Positions 40,199 through 49,538 of a DNA stretch of 64,000 nucleotides are shown in pieces. The position numbers and the translations under genes were made by a program. The stretch covers positions 62,001 to 126,000 of the forward strand of contig CAVSJO010000005.1 in NCBI GenBank assembly GCA_963728445.1, in the 5' to 3' direction. Position 1 is the stretch's first letter; every line of letters starts with the position of its first letter. The notes under the pieces are model-generated. The model searched no databases, was not told the origin of the DNA, and worked only from the letters and a program-made list of their open reading frames with translations. Source of the DNA: CAVSJO01 sp963728445 (lineage in GTDB: Bacteria > Gemmatimonadota > Gemmatimonadetes > Longimicrobiales > RSA9).

Positions 40199-42856
40199 TC
40201 ATGGAAAGTCCGCGCGGTTCCGCACGTCCATCACCCAGACGTCGCTCTGGCGATCCTGGATCGTGAAGTACATGCGGTCCGGACCGAGCGCCCATTCAGG
40301 CCGGAACGACGGCCGACGCCGATCGTCGAATCGGGTGAGCAGGGTCGGGCGACCCCCGGTGGCGGGGATCGACCAGAACTCGGCGTTGCCCTTCTGATCG
40401 TAGCTCTTGAAGTAGATCGTCCGCCCATCGGTGCTCCAGTGCGGCATCTCGACCGGCACTCCGCTCGCAACGGAATCGAGCACCACCCGCGGCGCGCCCG
40501 AGTCCGCGTCGACGACCATCAGTGACCCTCCGAGAACGAAGCTCGAATACGCGATCCACCGGCCGTCCGGCGACCAGGTTGCCCATGCGCCAGAGGCGGC
40601 ACGCTCGACCGGTTTTCCCCACCTGCCGTTCGCGGCCCGATGAACCACCCAGATCCCGCTTGGACGACCGAACAACGTGAATGTCAGCGCCCGCCCATCC
40701 GGCGACCATACGGGGTTTACCTCTCGCACGTCTGATGTGGAAGTGACTGCCTGCGCGGGTCCCCCGTCGAGCGGCATGACGTACAGGTCCCGGGAGCCCG
40801 AGCGCCATGAATGGAACGCGAGCTCGCGGCCGTCGGGGGATGGGTCGGGCGAGAACTCATCGCTCGGATCCGTCGTGAGCTGTTCCGGTTCGCCCTCGGG
40901 CAGGCGCTGCCGGTACAGCTCCGAGACGCCGCTCACATCCGAGTCGTAATAGATCCAGCGGCCGTCTATCGAGACGGATTCGATCACCTGCGTACCACTG
41001 GTAACCGCCGTCGCTGCATCCTGCGTGGCCCCGTGGGGCGGGAAGGGGAGCGACCACAGGTTTGACGTGGCTACGTAGCGATCGTAGGCGAATCGCGAGC
41101 CGTCTCCGGCAATGGAAATGGTATGCGCGTCGAGACCCGTGGTGAGTCGCAGCGGATCACCGCTCGCACGGCCCGCGCGATCGATGCGCATCGCGTAGAC
41201 ATCGCGCGCCCCCAGCCGGCTCGAGACGAAGAAGAGCCATTGCCCGTCATCCGACCACACGGGACTCTGATTGACCGAGGTGCTGTCGGAGACGATGCTC
41301 GTGGCGCCATCTGACACGCGCGCAACGACGATGCGGCTGGGGGACAGGTTGCCGAAGAAATTCCCGACGCGCGAGTAGTACGAGTTTTCCGAGGCGCAGG
41401 CGAGGCGAGTGCCGTCGGGCGACCACTGGCAGAGGGAGGCCTCCGGGATGCGCGTGAGGGATCGGACACGGCCGGCGGAATCCCGGATGTAGATCGAGTC
41501 CCCTACGGCGTAGGCAATCGCCCGCCCGTCCGGGGCCCAGACCGCGGACATCACGGGTCCGGAGGGGGGTTCCGCCATCTCCGCTCGCGCGGGCCCGCCC
41601 GAGGAGGGTGCACTGAACACACCGCCGTTCGAAAGAAACAGGACGCGGGATCCATCCGGCGACCACTGCGGGTTGGTCTCCACGTCCAGCGAGTCATCCG
41701 AGAGGGGCGCAGGCCTGCCACCGGTGACCTGCCGCACGTAGATGCGCATGCCGGCTGCAGTATTCGAAACGTAGGCGACGTACCGCCCATCGGGCGACAG
41801 CGCGGGCTGGACTTCGAGGCCGGGATCCCACGTGGCTTTCCAGGCTCGCCCGAAGCCAGCGATCGGCAGACGGGGTGTTCCGGTCCACAGGCCGGCGACG
41901 AACCCGGTGGCGGCGAGAGCGATGGCGCCCCCGCCGGCCAGCAGGAGCCGGCGGGCTCGCCGTGCGCGGGGGCCCCGCGGCCGAACCCGGCCGTCGTCCT
42001 CGGTCAGGGCGCGGCCGAATTCGGCAGCCGTCGTGAAGCGGTCGGCCGGGAGTCTCTCCAGCGCGGTCAGCACCGCGTCCTCGACGTGCTCCGGCACCCG
42101 GTTCCGCTGCGGGTGCAGCGGCGCAGGCCGCTCAGTGAGCGCGCGGGCGAGGACCGCCTGCGCCGGTCCCCCGGCGTACGGTGTCTGCCCCGTCAGCATC
42201 TCGTATGTAACCGCGCCCAGCGCGTAGATGTCCGCCCGCCCGTCCACGTTCGCGTCGCCCGTGGCCTGCTCGGGCGCCATGTAGGCGGGCGTGCCCAGGC
42301 TCAGTCCCGTCTGCGTGAGGCGGCTGCCGCCCGCCTGCTCGACAGCCAGCGCGATGCCGAAATCGGCAACGAGTGCGTGGCCGTTCTGCAGCAGGATGTT
42401 CTCTGGCTTGACGTCCCGGTGCACGACGCCCCTCGCGTGCGCGTACTGCAGCGCGTCGGCCGTCTCGCTGGCGATCCGCACGGCGTCCGCGACGGGCAGC
42501 TGCCGTTCGCGCTCCAGCCGCGCGCGCAGCGTCTCACCGTCGACGAAGGGCATGACGTAATAGAGCAGACCTTCGGCGCGTCCGGAGTCGAAGAGCGGCA
42601 GGATGTGCGGGTGCTGCAGCGATGCCGTGAGCTCGATCTCCTTCAGGAACCGCTCGGGACCCAGCATGGCCGAGAGCTCCGGATGCAGCACCTTGATGGC
42701 GACGCGGCGGCGATGGCGCAGGTCCTCGGCGAGGTACACGGTGGCCATGCCGCCGGCGCCGAGCTCGCGCTCTATGCGGTAGCGGTCGCCGAGGGCAGCG
42801 GCGAGTGAAGCTCCCTGGTCGGCGGCGCCCCCTGCAAGGGGATGCTCTGGAATCAC
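40199..42856 (-). CDS. Ser/Thr protein kinase with C-terminal PD40 beta-propeller
   Basis: Membrane kinase of about 885 residues. The N-terminal kinase domain (about 25-290) has ELGAGGMATVYLAEDL, the VAIKVL lysine, HRDVKPENILL, DFGIAL and GTPAYMAPEQA. A juxtamembrane basic stretch and one transmembrane helix (LLLAGGGAIALAATGFVAGLW) lead to an extracytoplasmic propeller with repeated PD40 units: LSPDGRYVAYVSN, WSPDGSRVLFLSN, WSPDGTRLACASE, WSDDGQWLFFVSS, WSPDGRALTFTLF, WSPDGRWIAYSS. It probably senses an external ligand. GTG at 42856 is the most likely start; the frame is open further, but that part looks non-coding. It diverges from another kinase gene. Confidence 0.9.
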   Translation of the reverse strand: MIPEHPLAGGAADQGASLAAALGDRYRIERELGAGGMATVYLAEDLRHRRRVAIKVLHPELSAMLGPERFLKEIELTASLQHPHILPLFDSGRAEGLLYYVMPFVDGETLRARLERERQLPVADAVRIASETADALQYAHARGVVHRDVKPENILLQNGHALVADFGIALAVEQAGGSRLTQTGLSLGTPAYMAPEQATGDANVDGRADIYALGAVTYEMLTGQTPYAGGPAQAVLARALTERPAPLHPQRNRVPEHVEDAVLTALERLPADRFTTAAEFGRALTEDDGRVRPRGPRARRARRLLLAGGGAIALAATGFVAGLWTGTPRLPIAGFGRAWKATWDPGLEVQPALSPDGRYVAYVSNTAAGMRIYVRQVTGGRPAPLSDDSLDVETNPQWSPDGSRVLFLSNGGVFSAPSSGGPARAEMAEPPSGPVMSAVWAPDGRAIAYAVGDSIYIRDSAGRVRSLTRIPEASLCQWSPDGTRLACASENSYYSRVGNFFGNLSPSRIVVARVSDGATSIVSDSTSVNQSPVWSDDGQWLFFVSSRLGARDVYAMRIDRAGRASGDPLRLTTGLDAHTISIAGDGSRFAYDRYVATSNLWSLPFPPHGATQDAATAVTSGTQVIESVSIDGRWIYYDSDVSGVSELYRQRLPEGEPEQLTTDPSDEFSPDPSPDGRELAFHSWRSGSRDLYVMPLDGGPAQAVTSTSDVREVNPVWSPDGRALTFTLFGRPSGIWVVHRAANGRWGKPVERAASGAWATWSPDGRWIAYSSFVLGGSLMVVDADSGAPRVVLDSVASGVPVEMPHWSTDGRTIYFKSYDQKGNAEFWSIPATGGRPTLLTRFDDRRRPSFRPEWALGPDRMYFTIQDRQSDVWVMDVRNRADFP

Positions 42857-43150
42857 GAGGTGGTCCGGGGCACGGGCATGTGCGGAGCGGGAAGCGCCCC
42901 GAATATGCGCCCGATCCGGTCGGATGAACAGCACCTCGCAGACTCCGCCGCGCGGCGGAAGACCGTCCTGCCTGAAGGGATCGCGGCGATCCATGCGCGG
43001 ATCGGGAGGGCCTGCATCGGTCGGGGGGGCCAGGCAGATGCACGCAGCGTGCCCCGCAGTGCCGCCCGGCGGAGCGGCGCCAGCGCGGATCCCCGTCGGC
43101 GGGGCGCGTGCGCGGGTCGAACCCAACGGCCACGAGGGTGTACCGGCTCG

Positions 43151-44962
43151 ATGACCTCCGAATCGTTTGCTCCGCTGCAGTCACTGCTCGCGGGCCAGTA
43201 CACGATCGAGCGTGAGATCGGGCGCGGCGGCATGGGTGTCGTCTACCTGGCGCGCGACGACCGCCTGGACCGTCCCGTGGCCATCAAGGTCCTGCCACCC
43301 GCGCTGGCGGCGAACCCCGAGCTGCGCGAGCGGTTCCTGCGTGAGGCGCGAACCTCCGCCCAGCTCGCGCACCCGAACATCGTGCCGGTCTACCGGGCCG
43401 ACGAGGTCGGCGGCGTGGCGTTCTTCGCCATGGGTTACGTCGACGGCGAGAATCTGGCCGACCGACTGCGGGTGCGCGGCCCGCTCCCTGTTCCGGAGGC
43501 GGTGCAGCTGTTGCGCGAGGCGGCGTGGGCACTCGCCTATGCCCACGCCCGTGGCGTGGTGCACCGCGACGTGAAGCCGGCGAACATCCTGATCGAGCGC
43601 GGCTCCAACCGCGCCGTCGTGACCGACTTCGGCATCGCACAGAACCAGCAGGCGTCGCCGCTCACGCAGGGGGGTGTGGTGCTCGGTTCGGCGCACTACA
43701 TGAGCCCCGAACAGGCGGCCGGCGACCGGCTCGACGGCCGCAGCGATCTCTACTCCCTCGGCGTCGTCGGTTTCCAGATCCTCAGCGGGCGCCTTCCGTT
43801 CGAGGGAGCGAAGGCTGCGGCGGTGATGGCGCAGCAGGTGACGCGCCCCGCCCCCTCGCTGGCGACGCTTGCGCCCGACCTGCCGAGTGGGCTCGTGGCG
43901 GTCATCGACCGGAGCTTGAGCAAGCAGCCGTCGGACCGCTATCCCACGGGCGAGGCGTTCGCGGAGGCACTGGAGACGGCGCTGCGCTCGGCGGCTCTGC
44001 CGGCGGTCGCAGGTTCACTGGCGGAGGTCGTGAGCACCGACCAGGCGCGCGCCATCTGGTCGCGCGCCGCGCAGCTGCAGGCGGAGGCCACCAGCCGGCT
44101 GCAGGCCCGCTACCGCGAGCCTCCGCCCGGTGCGGCCCCCACGAGCGCCCCGTCGACCGACGGATACCGGCTGCAGGACGTGGAGCGGGCCGCCGAGGAG
44201 GCGGGGATCGGGGCGGAGTTCGTCGCTATGGCCATCGCGGAGCGGCCCACTGCATCGGCGCAGCCATCGGCCCACCTGACGGAGCGGGAGGAGCGCGTGC
44301 TAACCCGGATGCTGGGCACGCGCGATCGCAGTATTTCCTGCTCGCGGGTGATCGGCGCGACGCCGAGCGCGGTGCTCGAGTCGATCGGGCGAGTGTTCAC
44401 GGCGCCTCCGTACGGCCTGAAGCTGCGCGACACCGTGGGTGGACATCCGCTCGATGGCGGAGTCCTCGTGTTCAACGTGCACCAGCTGCGCTCGGTCATC
44501 GTCGCGTTCGACGGGATATCGAGCATGTTCAACCACCGGCTGACGCAACTCGAGCTGGAGCAGCTGCACGTGGCGTTGAAGCCGTTGGGATCACCGGTCG
44601 CTGGATGTGAGGTCACCGTGTCGGGTGATCTCCGACGTGGGCTGCGCAAGGCATGGACGGTGGACAAGTGGATCAGTGGCTTCGTGGGTTCCGCCGGTGC
44701 CGCGGCCGGTGCGGGGATCGGGCTGACGGTCGCGCTCGGCCCGCTCGCGGCGGCGGTGGCCGTCGGCGGCGCCGCGATCGCGGGAGGGATGTCGCTGGCC
44801 GGGTGCCGCTGGGGCTACGGCTACGCGCTCCGGAAGGGCCGCACCGAGCTGGAGCAGATGCTCGCGGCGCTGGAGGGGGACCTCCACGCGGCGTCGGTAT
44901 TCGGCACGGCAGCGTCTGCCGATGGTCGAACACTCCAGCGCCCTAATCCACGTGCTTCGTGA
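43151..44962 (+). CDS. Ser/Thr protein kinase with C-terminal hydrophobic glycine-rich region
   Basis: Kinase of 603 residues. Kinase domain (about 17-280): EIGRGGMGVVYLARDDRLDRPVAIKVL, HRDVKPANILIE, TDFGIAQNQQ and GSAHYMSPEQAAGDRLDGRSDLYSLG. The middle has VERAAEEAGIGAEFVAMAIAE, a short helical element, then a START- or sensor-like beta region (ISCSRVIGATPSAVLESIGRVF). Near 520-560 a glycine/alanine-rich hydrophobic segment (GSAGAAAGAGIGLTVALGPLAAAVAVGGAAIAGG) may be a membrane hairpin. No PD40 repeats are present. It diverges from the PD40 kinase across about 300 bases. The 3' end overlaps the convergent YaiI-family gene by 20 bases. Confidence 0.88.
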   Translation: MTSESFAPLQSLLAGQYTIEREIGRGGMGVVYLARDDRLDRPVAIKVLPPALAANPELRERFLREARTSAQLAHPNIVPVYRADEVGGVAFFAMGYVDGENLADRLRVRGPLPVPEAVQLLREAAWALAYAHARGVVHRDVKPANILIERGSNRAVVTDFGIAQNQQASPLTQGGVVLGSAHYMSPEQAAGDRLDGRSDLYSLGVVGFQILSGRLPFEGAKAAAVMAQQVTRPAPSLATLAPDLPSGLVAVIDRSLSKQPSDRYPTGEAFAEALETALRSAALPAVAGSLAEVVSTDQARAIWSRAAQLQAEATSRLQARYREPPPGAAPTSAPSTDGYRLQDVERAAEEAGIGAEFVAMAIAERPTASAQPSAHLTEREERVLTRMLGTRDRSISCSRVIGATPSAVLESIGRVFTAPPYGLKLRDTVGGHPLDGGVLVFNVHQLRSVIVAFDGISSMFNHRLTQLELEQLHVALKPLGSPVAGCEVTVSGDLRRGLRKAWTVDKWISGFVGSAGAAAGAGIGLTVALGPLAAAVAVGGAAIAGGMSLAGCRWGYGYALRKGRTELEQMLAALEGDLHAASVFGTAASADGRTLQRPNPRAS

Positions 44963-45395
44963 GCAGCCGGTCGAGGCTGTTGGCGAAGGCCTGTCGCTCC
45001 TGTCGGCCGTACGGCTTCGGGCCGCCCGTTTCGACGCCGCTGCTTCGGAGCGAATCCATGAAGTCGCGGACGGAGAGGCGCTCCCGCACGTTCGCGTCGC
45101 TGTACTGCTCGCCCCGTGGATCCAGGACCATCACGCCGCGCTCCACCAGCGCCGCCGCCAGCGGGATGTCTGCCGTGATGGCGAGGTCGCCCTCGGTCGC
45201 GTGATCGACGATGTACTGGTCGGCCACGTCGGGCCCGCCGGACACCACCACCGCCACCACCCGGGGATTGCTCCTCGGCGTGGCGAGCCGCTGGTTCGCC
45301 ACGAGAACCGTGTCGAGCCCGAGTCGGGCCGATGCCCGGAACACGATCTCCTTCACCGCGCCGGGGGCCGCGTCCGCGTCGATCCAGATCTTCAT
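44943..45395 (-). CDS. YaiI/YqxD family (DUF188) protein
   Basis: Protein of 150 residues of the UPF0178 family, function unproven but with a PIN-like nuclease fold. KIWIDADAAPGAVKEIVFRASARLGLDTVLVANQ, VVVSGGPDVADQYIVDHATEGDLAITADIPLAAALVERG and LDPRGEQYSDANVRERLSVRDFMDSLR are all standard for the family, with conserved aspartates in DADAAP, DVAD and TADIP. The last residues overlap the kinase gene on the other strand. It stands alone as a transcription unit. Confidence 0.95.
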   Translation of the reverse strand: MKIWIDADAAPGAVKEIVFRASARLGLDTVLVANQRLATPRSNPRVVAVVVSGGPDVADQYIVDHATEGDLAITADIPLAAALVERGVMVLDPRGEQYSDANVRERLSVRDFMDSLRSSGVETGGPKPYGRQERQAFANSLDRLLTKHVD

Positions 45396-45601
45396 GAGGG
45401 GAACATAGGGCCGGCCGCGGACTCGGCCCAGTCGCGAGCTTTACGCCGCCCGCCCTCGATCCCCACGATCCCCGGCGCGATTCATGGTGGCCGTCCCTTT
45501 GCATTCCCCCGCACACGATCAGGCTTTCCCCTGCAGAATTTCGGGTCGTCCCGCGGCATGATGGGCGTGGACTCCCCCCGGTCCGATCCCCGGGAGGGGC
45601 C

Positions 45602-46297
45602 ATGCTCCAGCTGCCGTTCGGCACCGACGACTTCTTCGCCGTGTTCGCGGCCTACAACCGTGCCGTCTGGCCCGCGCCGGTCCTGATGCCGATCGTCGCC
45701 GCGATCGCGGCACTGCTGCTCCGGCGCAGCGGCCGTCCGGGCGCGGGGGCCCGGCTGCCGGTCGCGATTCTCGGCGCCCTGTGGATGTGGTCGGGCATCG
45801 CGTACCACGTGCTCCACTTCGCTGCGATCAACCCCGCCGCTCGGGTCTTCGGCGCGCTCTTCGTTCTCGAGGGCGGGCTACTCGTCCTGCGAGCGCGCCC
45901 CCTCGGCGTGGCGGCGCAGATGGACTCCGCCCCTGACGGTCAATGGCCGGCCGGACGCGCGCCCACGGCCCGGGCACTTGCGGGCGTGCTCGTGCTCAGC
46001 TATGCGCTCGTGGTCTATCCCCTTGTGCTGCCGTTGAGCGGTCACGCCTATCCGGCGCTGCCGACTTTCGGCGCACCCTGTCCCGTCGTCATCTTCACCT
46101 TCGGGATGTTCCTGTTGGGAGGTGGGCGGGTGCCGGCGCACCTCCTGCTCATTCCGGTCGCCTGGGCGGTCGTCGGCACCTCGGCTTCGTTCGCTCTCGG
46201 GGTGATCCCCGACCTGGGCCTTGCAGTCTCCGCGCTCGTGGCTCTGCCGGTGCTGCTGCACCGACGCATCCCGTCGACATTCGCCCGCGCGGGCTGA
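45602..46297 (+). CDS. DUF6064-like membrane protein
   Basis: Membrane protein of 231 residues with about six hydrophobic segments. The opening LPFGTDDFFAVFAAYNRAVWPAPVLM is the pattern of DUF6064 proteins; later WMWSGIAYHVLHFAAINPAARVFGALFVLEGGLLV and the histidine-bearing HAYPALPTFGAPCPVVIFTFGMFLL also match. Function is unknown. ATG at 45602 follows GGGAGGGGCC. It is the first gene after a 206-base gap that has no other coding signal. Confidence 0.85.
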   Translation: MLQLPFGTDDFFAVFAAYNRAVWPAPVLMPIVAAIAALLLRRSGRPGAGARLPVAILGALWMWSGIAYHVLHFAAINPAARVFGALFVLEGGLLVLRARPLGVAAQMDSAPDGQWPAGRAPTARALAGVLVLSYALVVYPLVLPLSGHAYPALPTFGAPCPVVIFTFGMFLLGGGRVPAHLLLIPVAWAVVGTSASFALGVIPDLGLAVSALVALPVLLHRRIPSTFARAG

Positions 46298-46372
46298 TGC
46301 AGCTGGGGGGTGGTTGGCACGTGCCGCGGGCCCCGAGAGGAACCCGTTGACTCCGAGACAGGACGTCGCCTG

Positions 46373-46819
46373 ATGAAGCTCGACATCTACGTCAACTACC
46401 ACGGCCGCTGCCGCGAGGCGTTCCGGTTCTACGAAGCGCATCTGGGCGGCCGCATCACCATGATGATGACCCACGGGGAGTCGCCCGGACCGTCGCAGGT
46501 CCCGGACGACTGGAAGGACACCGTCCTCCACGGTCAGATGGAGATCGGCGGCACCGTCCTGATGGGCGCCGACGTCCCGCGCGCCGAGCCGATGCGGAGC
46601 GCCTATCTCACGCTCACCACCGACTCGCCGGAGGAAGCGGACCGTCTGTACGCGCTCCTTGCTGAGGGCGGCGAGGTGTTCATGAAGATGGACCATACCT
46701 TCTTCGCGCCCCGCTTCGCGATGCTCCGCGACCGCTTCGGCACGTCCTGGATGCTGCTCGCCCGATCCCGGGAGGACGGCGCGGAACCTGGCGTCAGCGA
46801 GCCCGTCCGCGGGCCCTGA
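46373..46819 (+). CDS. VOC-family (PhnB-like, glyoxalase fold) protein
   Basis: Protein of 148 residues of the PhnB/YjdN-type vicinal oxygen chelate family. KLDIYVNYHGRCREAFRFYEAHLGG opens the first beta-alpha unit, MMMTHGESP and LHGQMEIGGTVLMGADVP follow, and the second unit is AYLTLTTDSPEEADRLYALLAEGGEVFMKMDHTFFAPRFAMLRDRFGTSWML. The activity of this type is usually unknown. The start is ATG at 46373. The stop shares one base with the following small gene. Confidence 0.93.
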   Translation: MKLDIYVNYHGRCREAFRFYEAHLGGRITMMMTHGESPGPSQVPDDWKDTVLHGQMEIGGTVLMGADVPRAEPMRSAYLTLTTDSPEEADRLYALLAEGGEVFMKMDHTFFAPRFAMLRDRFGTSWMLLARSREDGAEPGVSEPVRGP

Positions 46820-47028
46820 TGTACAGGCATACGCAGACGGGCACGTTGATGGTGGCGGTGCTCGGCGCGGGACTCGCCGTGTTGGTGGCGGTGTTCTCGT
46901 TCGCGCCGTTCGAGGCGGACGAGAAGGCCGCTCGCTGGATCATTCTGCCGGCGGCGCTGGTCATGGGGGTGGCGGGCGTCGTCTTCCGCTCGCTCACCAT
47001 CACGGTGGGCAGCGGCGAGCTGGCGTAG
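46819..47028 (+). CDS. Small membrane protein, probably truncated
   Basis: Protein of 69 residues with two hydrophobic segments (MVAVLGAGLAVLVAVFSFAPF and WIILPAALVMGVAGVVFRSL) and a final beta-like stretch LTITVGSGELA. This resembles the start of small PH-like membrane proteins where the strand continues into a W-x-F-G region; here a TAG comes directly after the strand, so it may be cut short. It overlaps the VOC gene by one base (TGATG). Confidence 0.6.
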   Translation: MYRHTQTGTLMVAVLGAGLAVLVAVFSFAPFEADEKAARWIILPAALVMGVAGVVFRSLTITVGSGELA

Positions 47029-47191
47029 AGCGGCTGGCCGGCGGCCGTCCCGAGCTGAAGCAACCGGGGCGGTCCACGGGGGGGCGTTGTGCGAGGCGGG
47101 TCGTTCCGCCTATCCTTGGCGCCCGCGCGGCCGGGACGGGCCGGCCGGGCGGCGTGACCGCTCCGCCTCCCTCACCGCAGTGTGCAGCACC

Positions 47192-49486
47192 ATGAACATC
47201 CTCATCGTCGAATCAGCCGCCAAGGCGCGGACGCTCCAGGGTTACCTAGGCGCGGGCTGGAAGGTGCTCGCGACGGGCGGGCACGTGCAGACGCTGCCCG
47301 AGGACCGCCGCATGCACGGCAAGCACGCCGGCAAGGCGTACTGGATCAACCGGCCGGGGGAGCTCCCTTCGCCGCCGTGGGTCTGGACGGAGCGCGGGGA
47401 GGCGGCCGTGAAGAAGATCGCCGACGAGGCGCGGTCCGCGGACGACGGCGCCACGTTCTGGATCGCGACCGACCCCGACCGCGAGGGCGAGTTCATCGCG
47501 TGGTGCCTGGACCGCCTGCTGGGGGACGACGCGACGACGCACCGCGTCACGTTCCAGGAGGTCACGAAGGAGGCGGTGGGCGCCGCCATCGAGCGGCCGC
47601 GCGCCGTCGACGAGCGGCTGGTGGAGAGCGCCCTCGTGCGGAAGTTCCTGGACCGCCTGGTCGGGTACCGCACGTCCAAGTTCGCCAGCTCGCTGGTCGA
47701 GGGCGGCAGGGCGTCGATGGGACGCGTGCAGACGCCCACGCTCGGCTTCGTCGTGGAGCGGGAGCTGGAGCGCGAGGCGCACGTCCCGATCCCCTACTTC
47801 GAGGTCCGGGCGCGCACCCGAGCGGCGGAGCTGTCCGTCCGGTTCCACGAGCGCGACGACGCCGACGCGTGGCGCGACGACGCGGACAAGGTCCACCCCA
47901 CCCGCACCTTCGACGGCGACCGCGCTCGCCTCGCGCTCGCGGCGCTCGAGGCGGCCGGCACCGTTCGCGTCACCGGCTCGAGGACGTCGACGCGGCAGCG
48001 GCGGCCGGACGCGCCATTCACAACGGACGCGCTGCTCCAGGCCGCCGGCTCGCGCTTCGGCTGGTCTCCGCGCAAGACGTCCGCCCTCGCGTCCACGCTC
48101 TACGAGGCCGGCCACATCACCTACATCCGCACGGACTCGACGCGGCTCGCCCGATCCGCGGTGGACGCCGCGCGCGCGGTCGTCGCGTCGTCGTTCGGCG
48201 AGGATCACCTCGGCGACAGCGTGGCCGGCGGCGTCGTCACCGGCCCCGTCCAGGACGCGCACGAGGCCGTGCGCCCGACGCGGCTGGACGTTCCGGAGGC
48301 TCCCGAAGTGGACGACGACGCGCGTCGCCTGTACCGGCTGGTCCGTGCGCACACGCTGGCCAGCCAGATGGCGCCGTCGCAGCGCACGATCGTCAGCATC
48401 GAGGCCGCGTGCGACGGGCTCGAGCGCCCGCTCACCGGCAGCGTTTCCTGGCGCACGTTCGCCGGCTGGGAGGCCGCCTACGACGAGTTTCTCGGCGACG
48501 TCGCCACCGCACCGCCTGCCGCGCCACTCGAGGAGGGCGCCGTATGGCCCCTCGAGCCCGGCACCGACGAGGAGCCGAACCCGCGCCTGATCGAGGACGA
48601 GACGCGCCCGCCCGCCCGCTACCGCCCGCACACGCTGATCCGCGCAATGAAGGACGCCGGCATCGGCCGCCCGTCCACGTACAGCTCCACGGTGGACAAG
48701 CTCGAGGACCGCGGCTACCTCGTCGTGGAGGACGGCGCGCTGGCGCCCACCCCGCGCGGCCGCGCCGTCTGGCTCGACGTCGCCCCGATGTACGCCGGCG
48801 ACGAGGACGGCGACGGCGTCGTCGAGGAGCTGTTCAGCCCCGAGTTCACCGCGCTGATGGAGACCGAGCTGGACCGCATCGCCGAGGGCGAGGCCTCCGC
48901 GCCGGACACGTGGGAGACGTACCGTGACGAGGTCCGCGCGCTGCACGAGGACGCGCAGGAGCGGAAGAAGGCCGGCGCCGTCGTTCCGCGTCAGACGGAG
49001 ATGCTCGCCCGGCTGCTCGAGAACGCGCCGGAGGACGTCCGGGCCGCGCACGCGTCGATCGAGGGGCTGACGTACGAGAAGGCGCGGGCGCTGATCTCGG
49101 AGCTGCGGGAGGCCGGGGTCCAGCCGGCGCCGACGGTGGCGCAGAAGGAGTACGCCACGACGCTGATCGAGGAGCTGGAGCTGCCGGACGACGAGCTGTT
49201 CGAGCTCATCGGCGTGCGCGACGTCGCGTCGCTGCGCACGGCCGAACAGGCGAGCGGCGCCATCGAGGCGCTGCGAGAGCTGCACGACGAGCGCCGTCCG
49301 CCCAGCGCGAAGCAGCGGCGGTTCGTCGAGGACCTGGTCAAGCAGGCGGGGCTGACGGATGCGCAGGCCGCGGCGCTGGTGGGGCTCGCGTCCCTGGACG
49401 AGCTGACCGGCGGGAGCGAGGGAACGGCGTCGCGGCTCATCGATGAGTTGCAGGGGCGGGTGAAGGCGGGCGGAGAGGCGGGATGA
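47192..49486 (+). CDS. topA: Type IA DNA topoisomerase with a non-zinc C-terminal extension
   Basis: Topoisomerase I-like enzyme of 764 residues that relaxes negative supercoils. The Toprim domain has MNILIVESAAKARTLQGYL and the metal-binding ATDPDREGEFIAW; ASMGRVQTPTLGFVV and the catalytic tyrosine in GHITYIRTDSTRL follow, then DAHEAVRPT and GIGRPSTYSSTVDKLEDRGYL. Standard TopA proteins end in zinc-finger modules; this one has none. Instead the last 130 residues hold two similar helical units (TVAQKEYATTLIEELELPDDELFELIG and SAKQRRFVEDLVKQAGLTDAQAAALVG). ATG at 47192 begins the homology. It may be an additional, accessory topoisomerase. Confidence 0.92.
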   Translation: MNILIVESAAKARTLQGYLGAGWKVLATGGHVQTLPEDRRMHGKHAGKAYWINRPGELPSPPWVWTERGEAAVKKIADEARSADDGATFWIATDPDREGEFIAWCLDRLLGDDATTHRVTFQEVTKEAVGAAIERPRAVDERLVESALVRKFLDRLVGYRTSKFASSLVEGGRASMGRVQTPTLGFVVERELEREAHVPIPYFEVRARTRAAELSVRFHERDDADAWRDDADKVHPTRTFDGDRARLALAALEAAGTVRVTGSRTSTRQRRPDAPFTTDALLQAAGSRFGWSPRKTSALASTLYEAGHITYIRTDSTRLARSAVDAARAVVASSFGEDHLGDSVAGGVVTGPVQDAHEAVRPTRLDVPEAPEVDDDARRLYRLVRAHTLASQMAPSQRTIVSIEAACDGLERPLTGSVSWRTFAGWEAAYDEFLGDVATAPPAAPLEEGAVWPLEPGTDEEPNPRLIEDETRPPARYRPHTLIRAMKDAGIGRPSTYSSTVDKLEDRGYLVVEDGALAPTPRGRAVWLDVAPMYAGDEDGDGVVEELFSPEFTALMETELDRIAEGEASAPDTWETYRDEVRALHEDAQERKKAGAVVPRQTEMLARLLENAPEDVRAAHASIEGLTYEKARALISELREAGVQPAPTVAQKEYATTLIEELELPDDELFELIGVRDVASLRTAEQASGAIEALRELHDERRPPSAKQRRFVEDLVKQAGLTDAQAAALVGLASLDELTGGSEGTASRLIDELQGRVKAGGEAG

Positions 49487-49538
49487 CAGGCTGCGATAAC
49501 GTCTCGCCGAAGACGAGGCCCGCGCGCTCGACCTCGCC

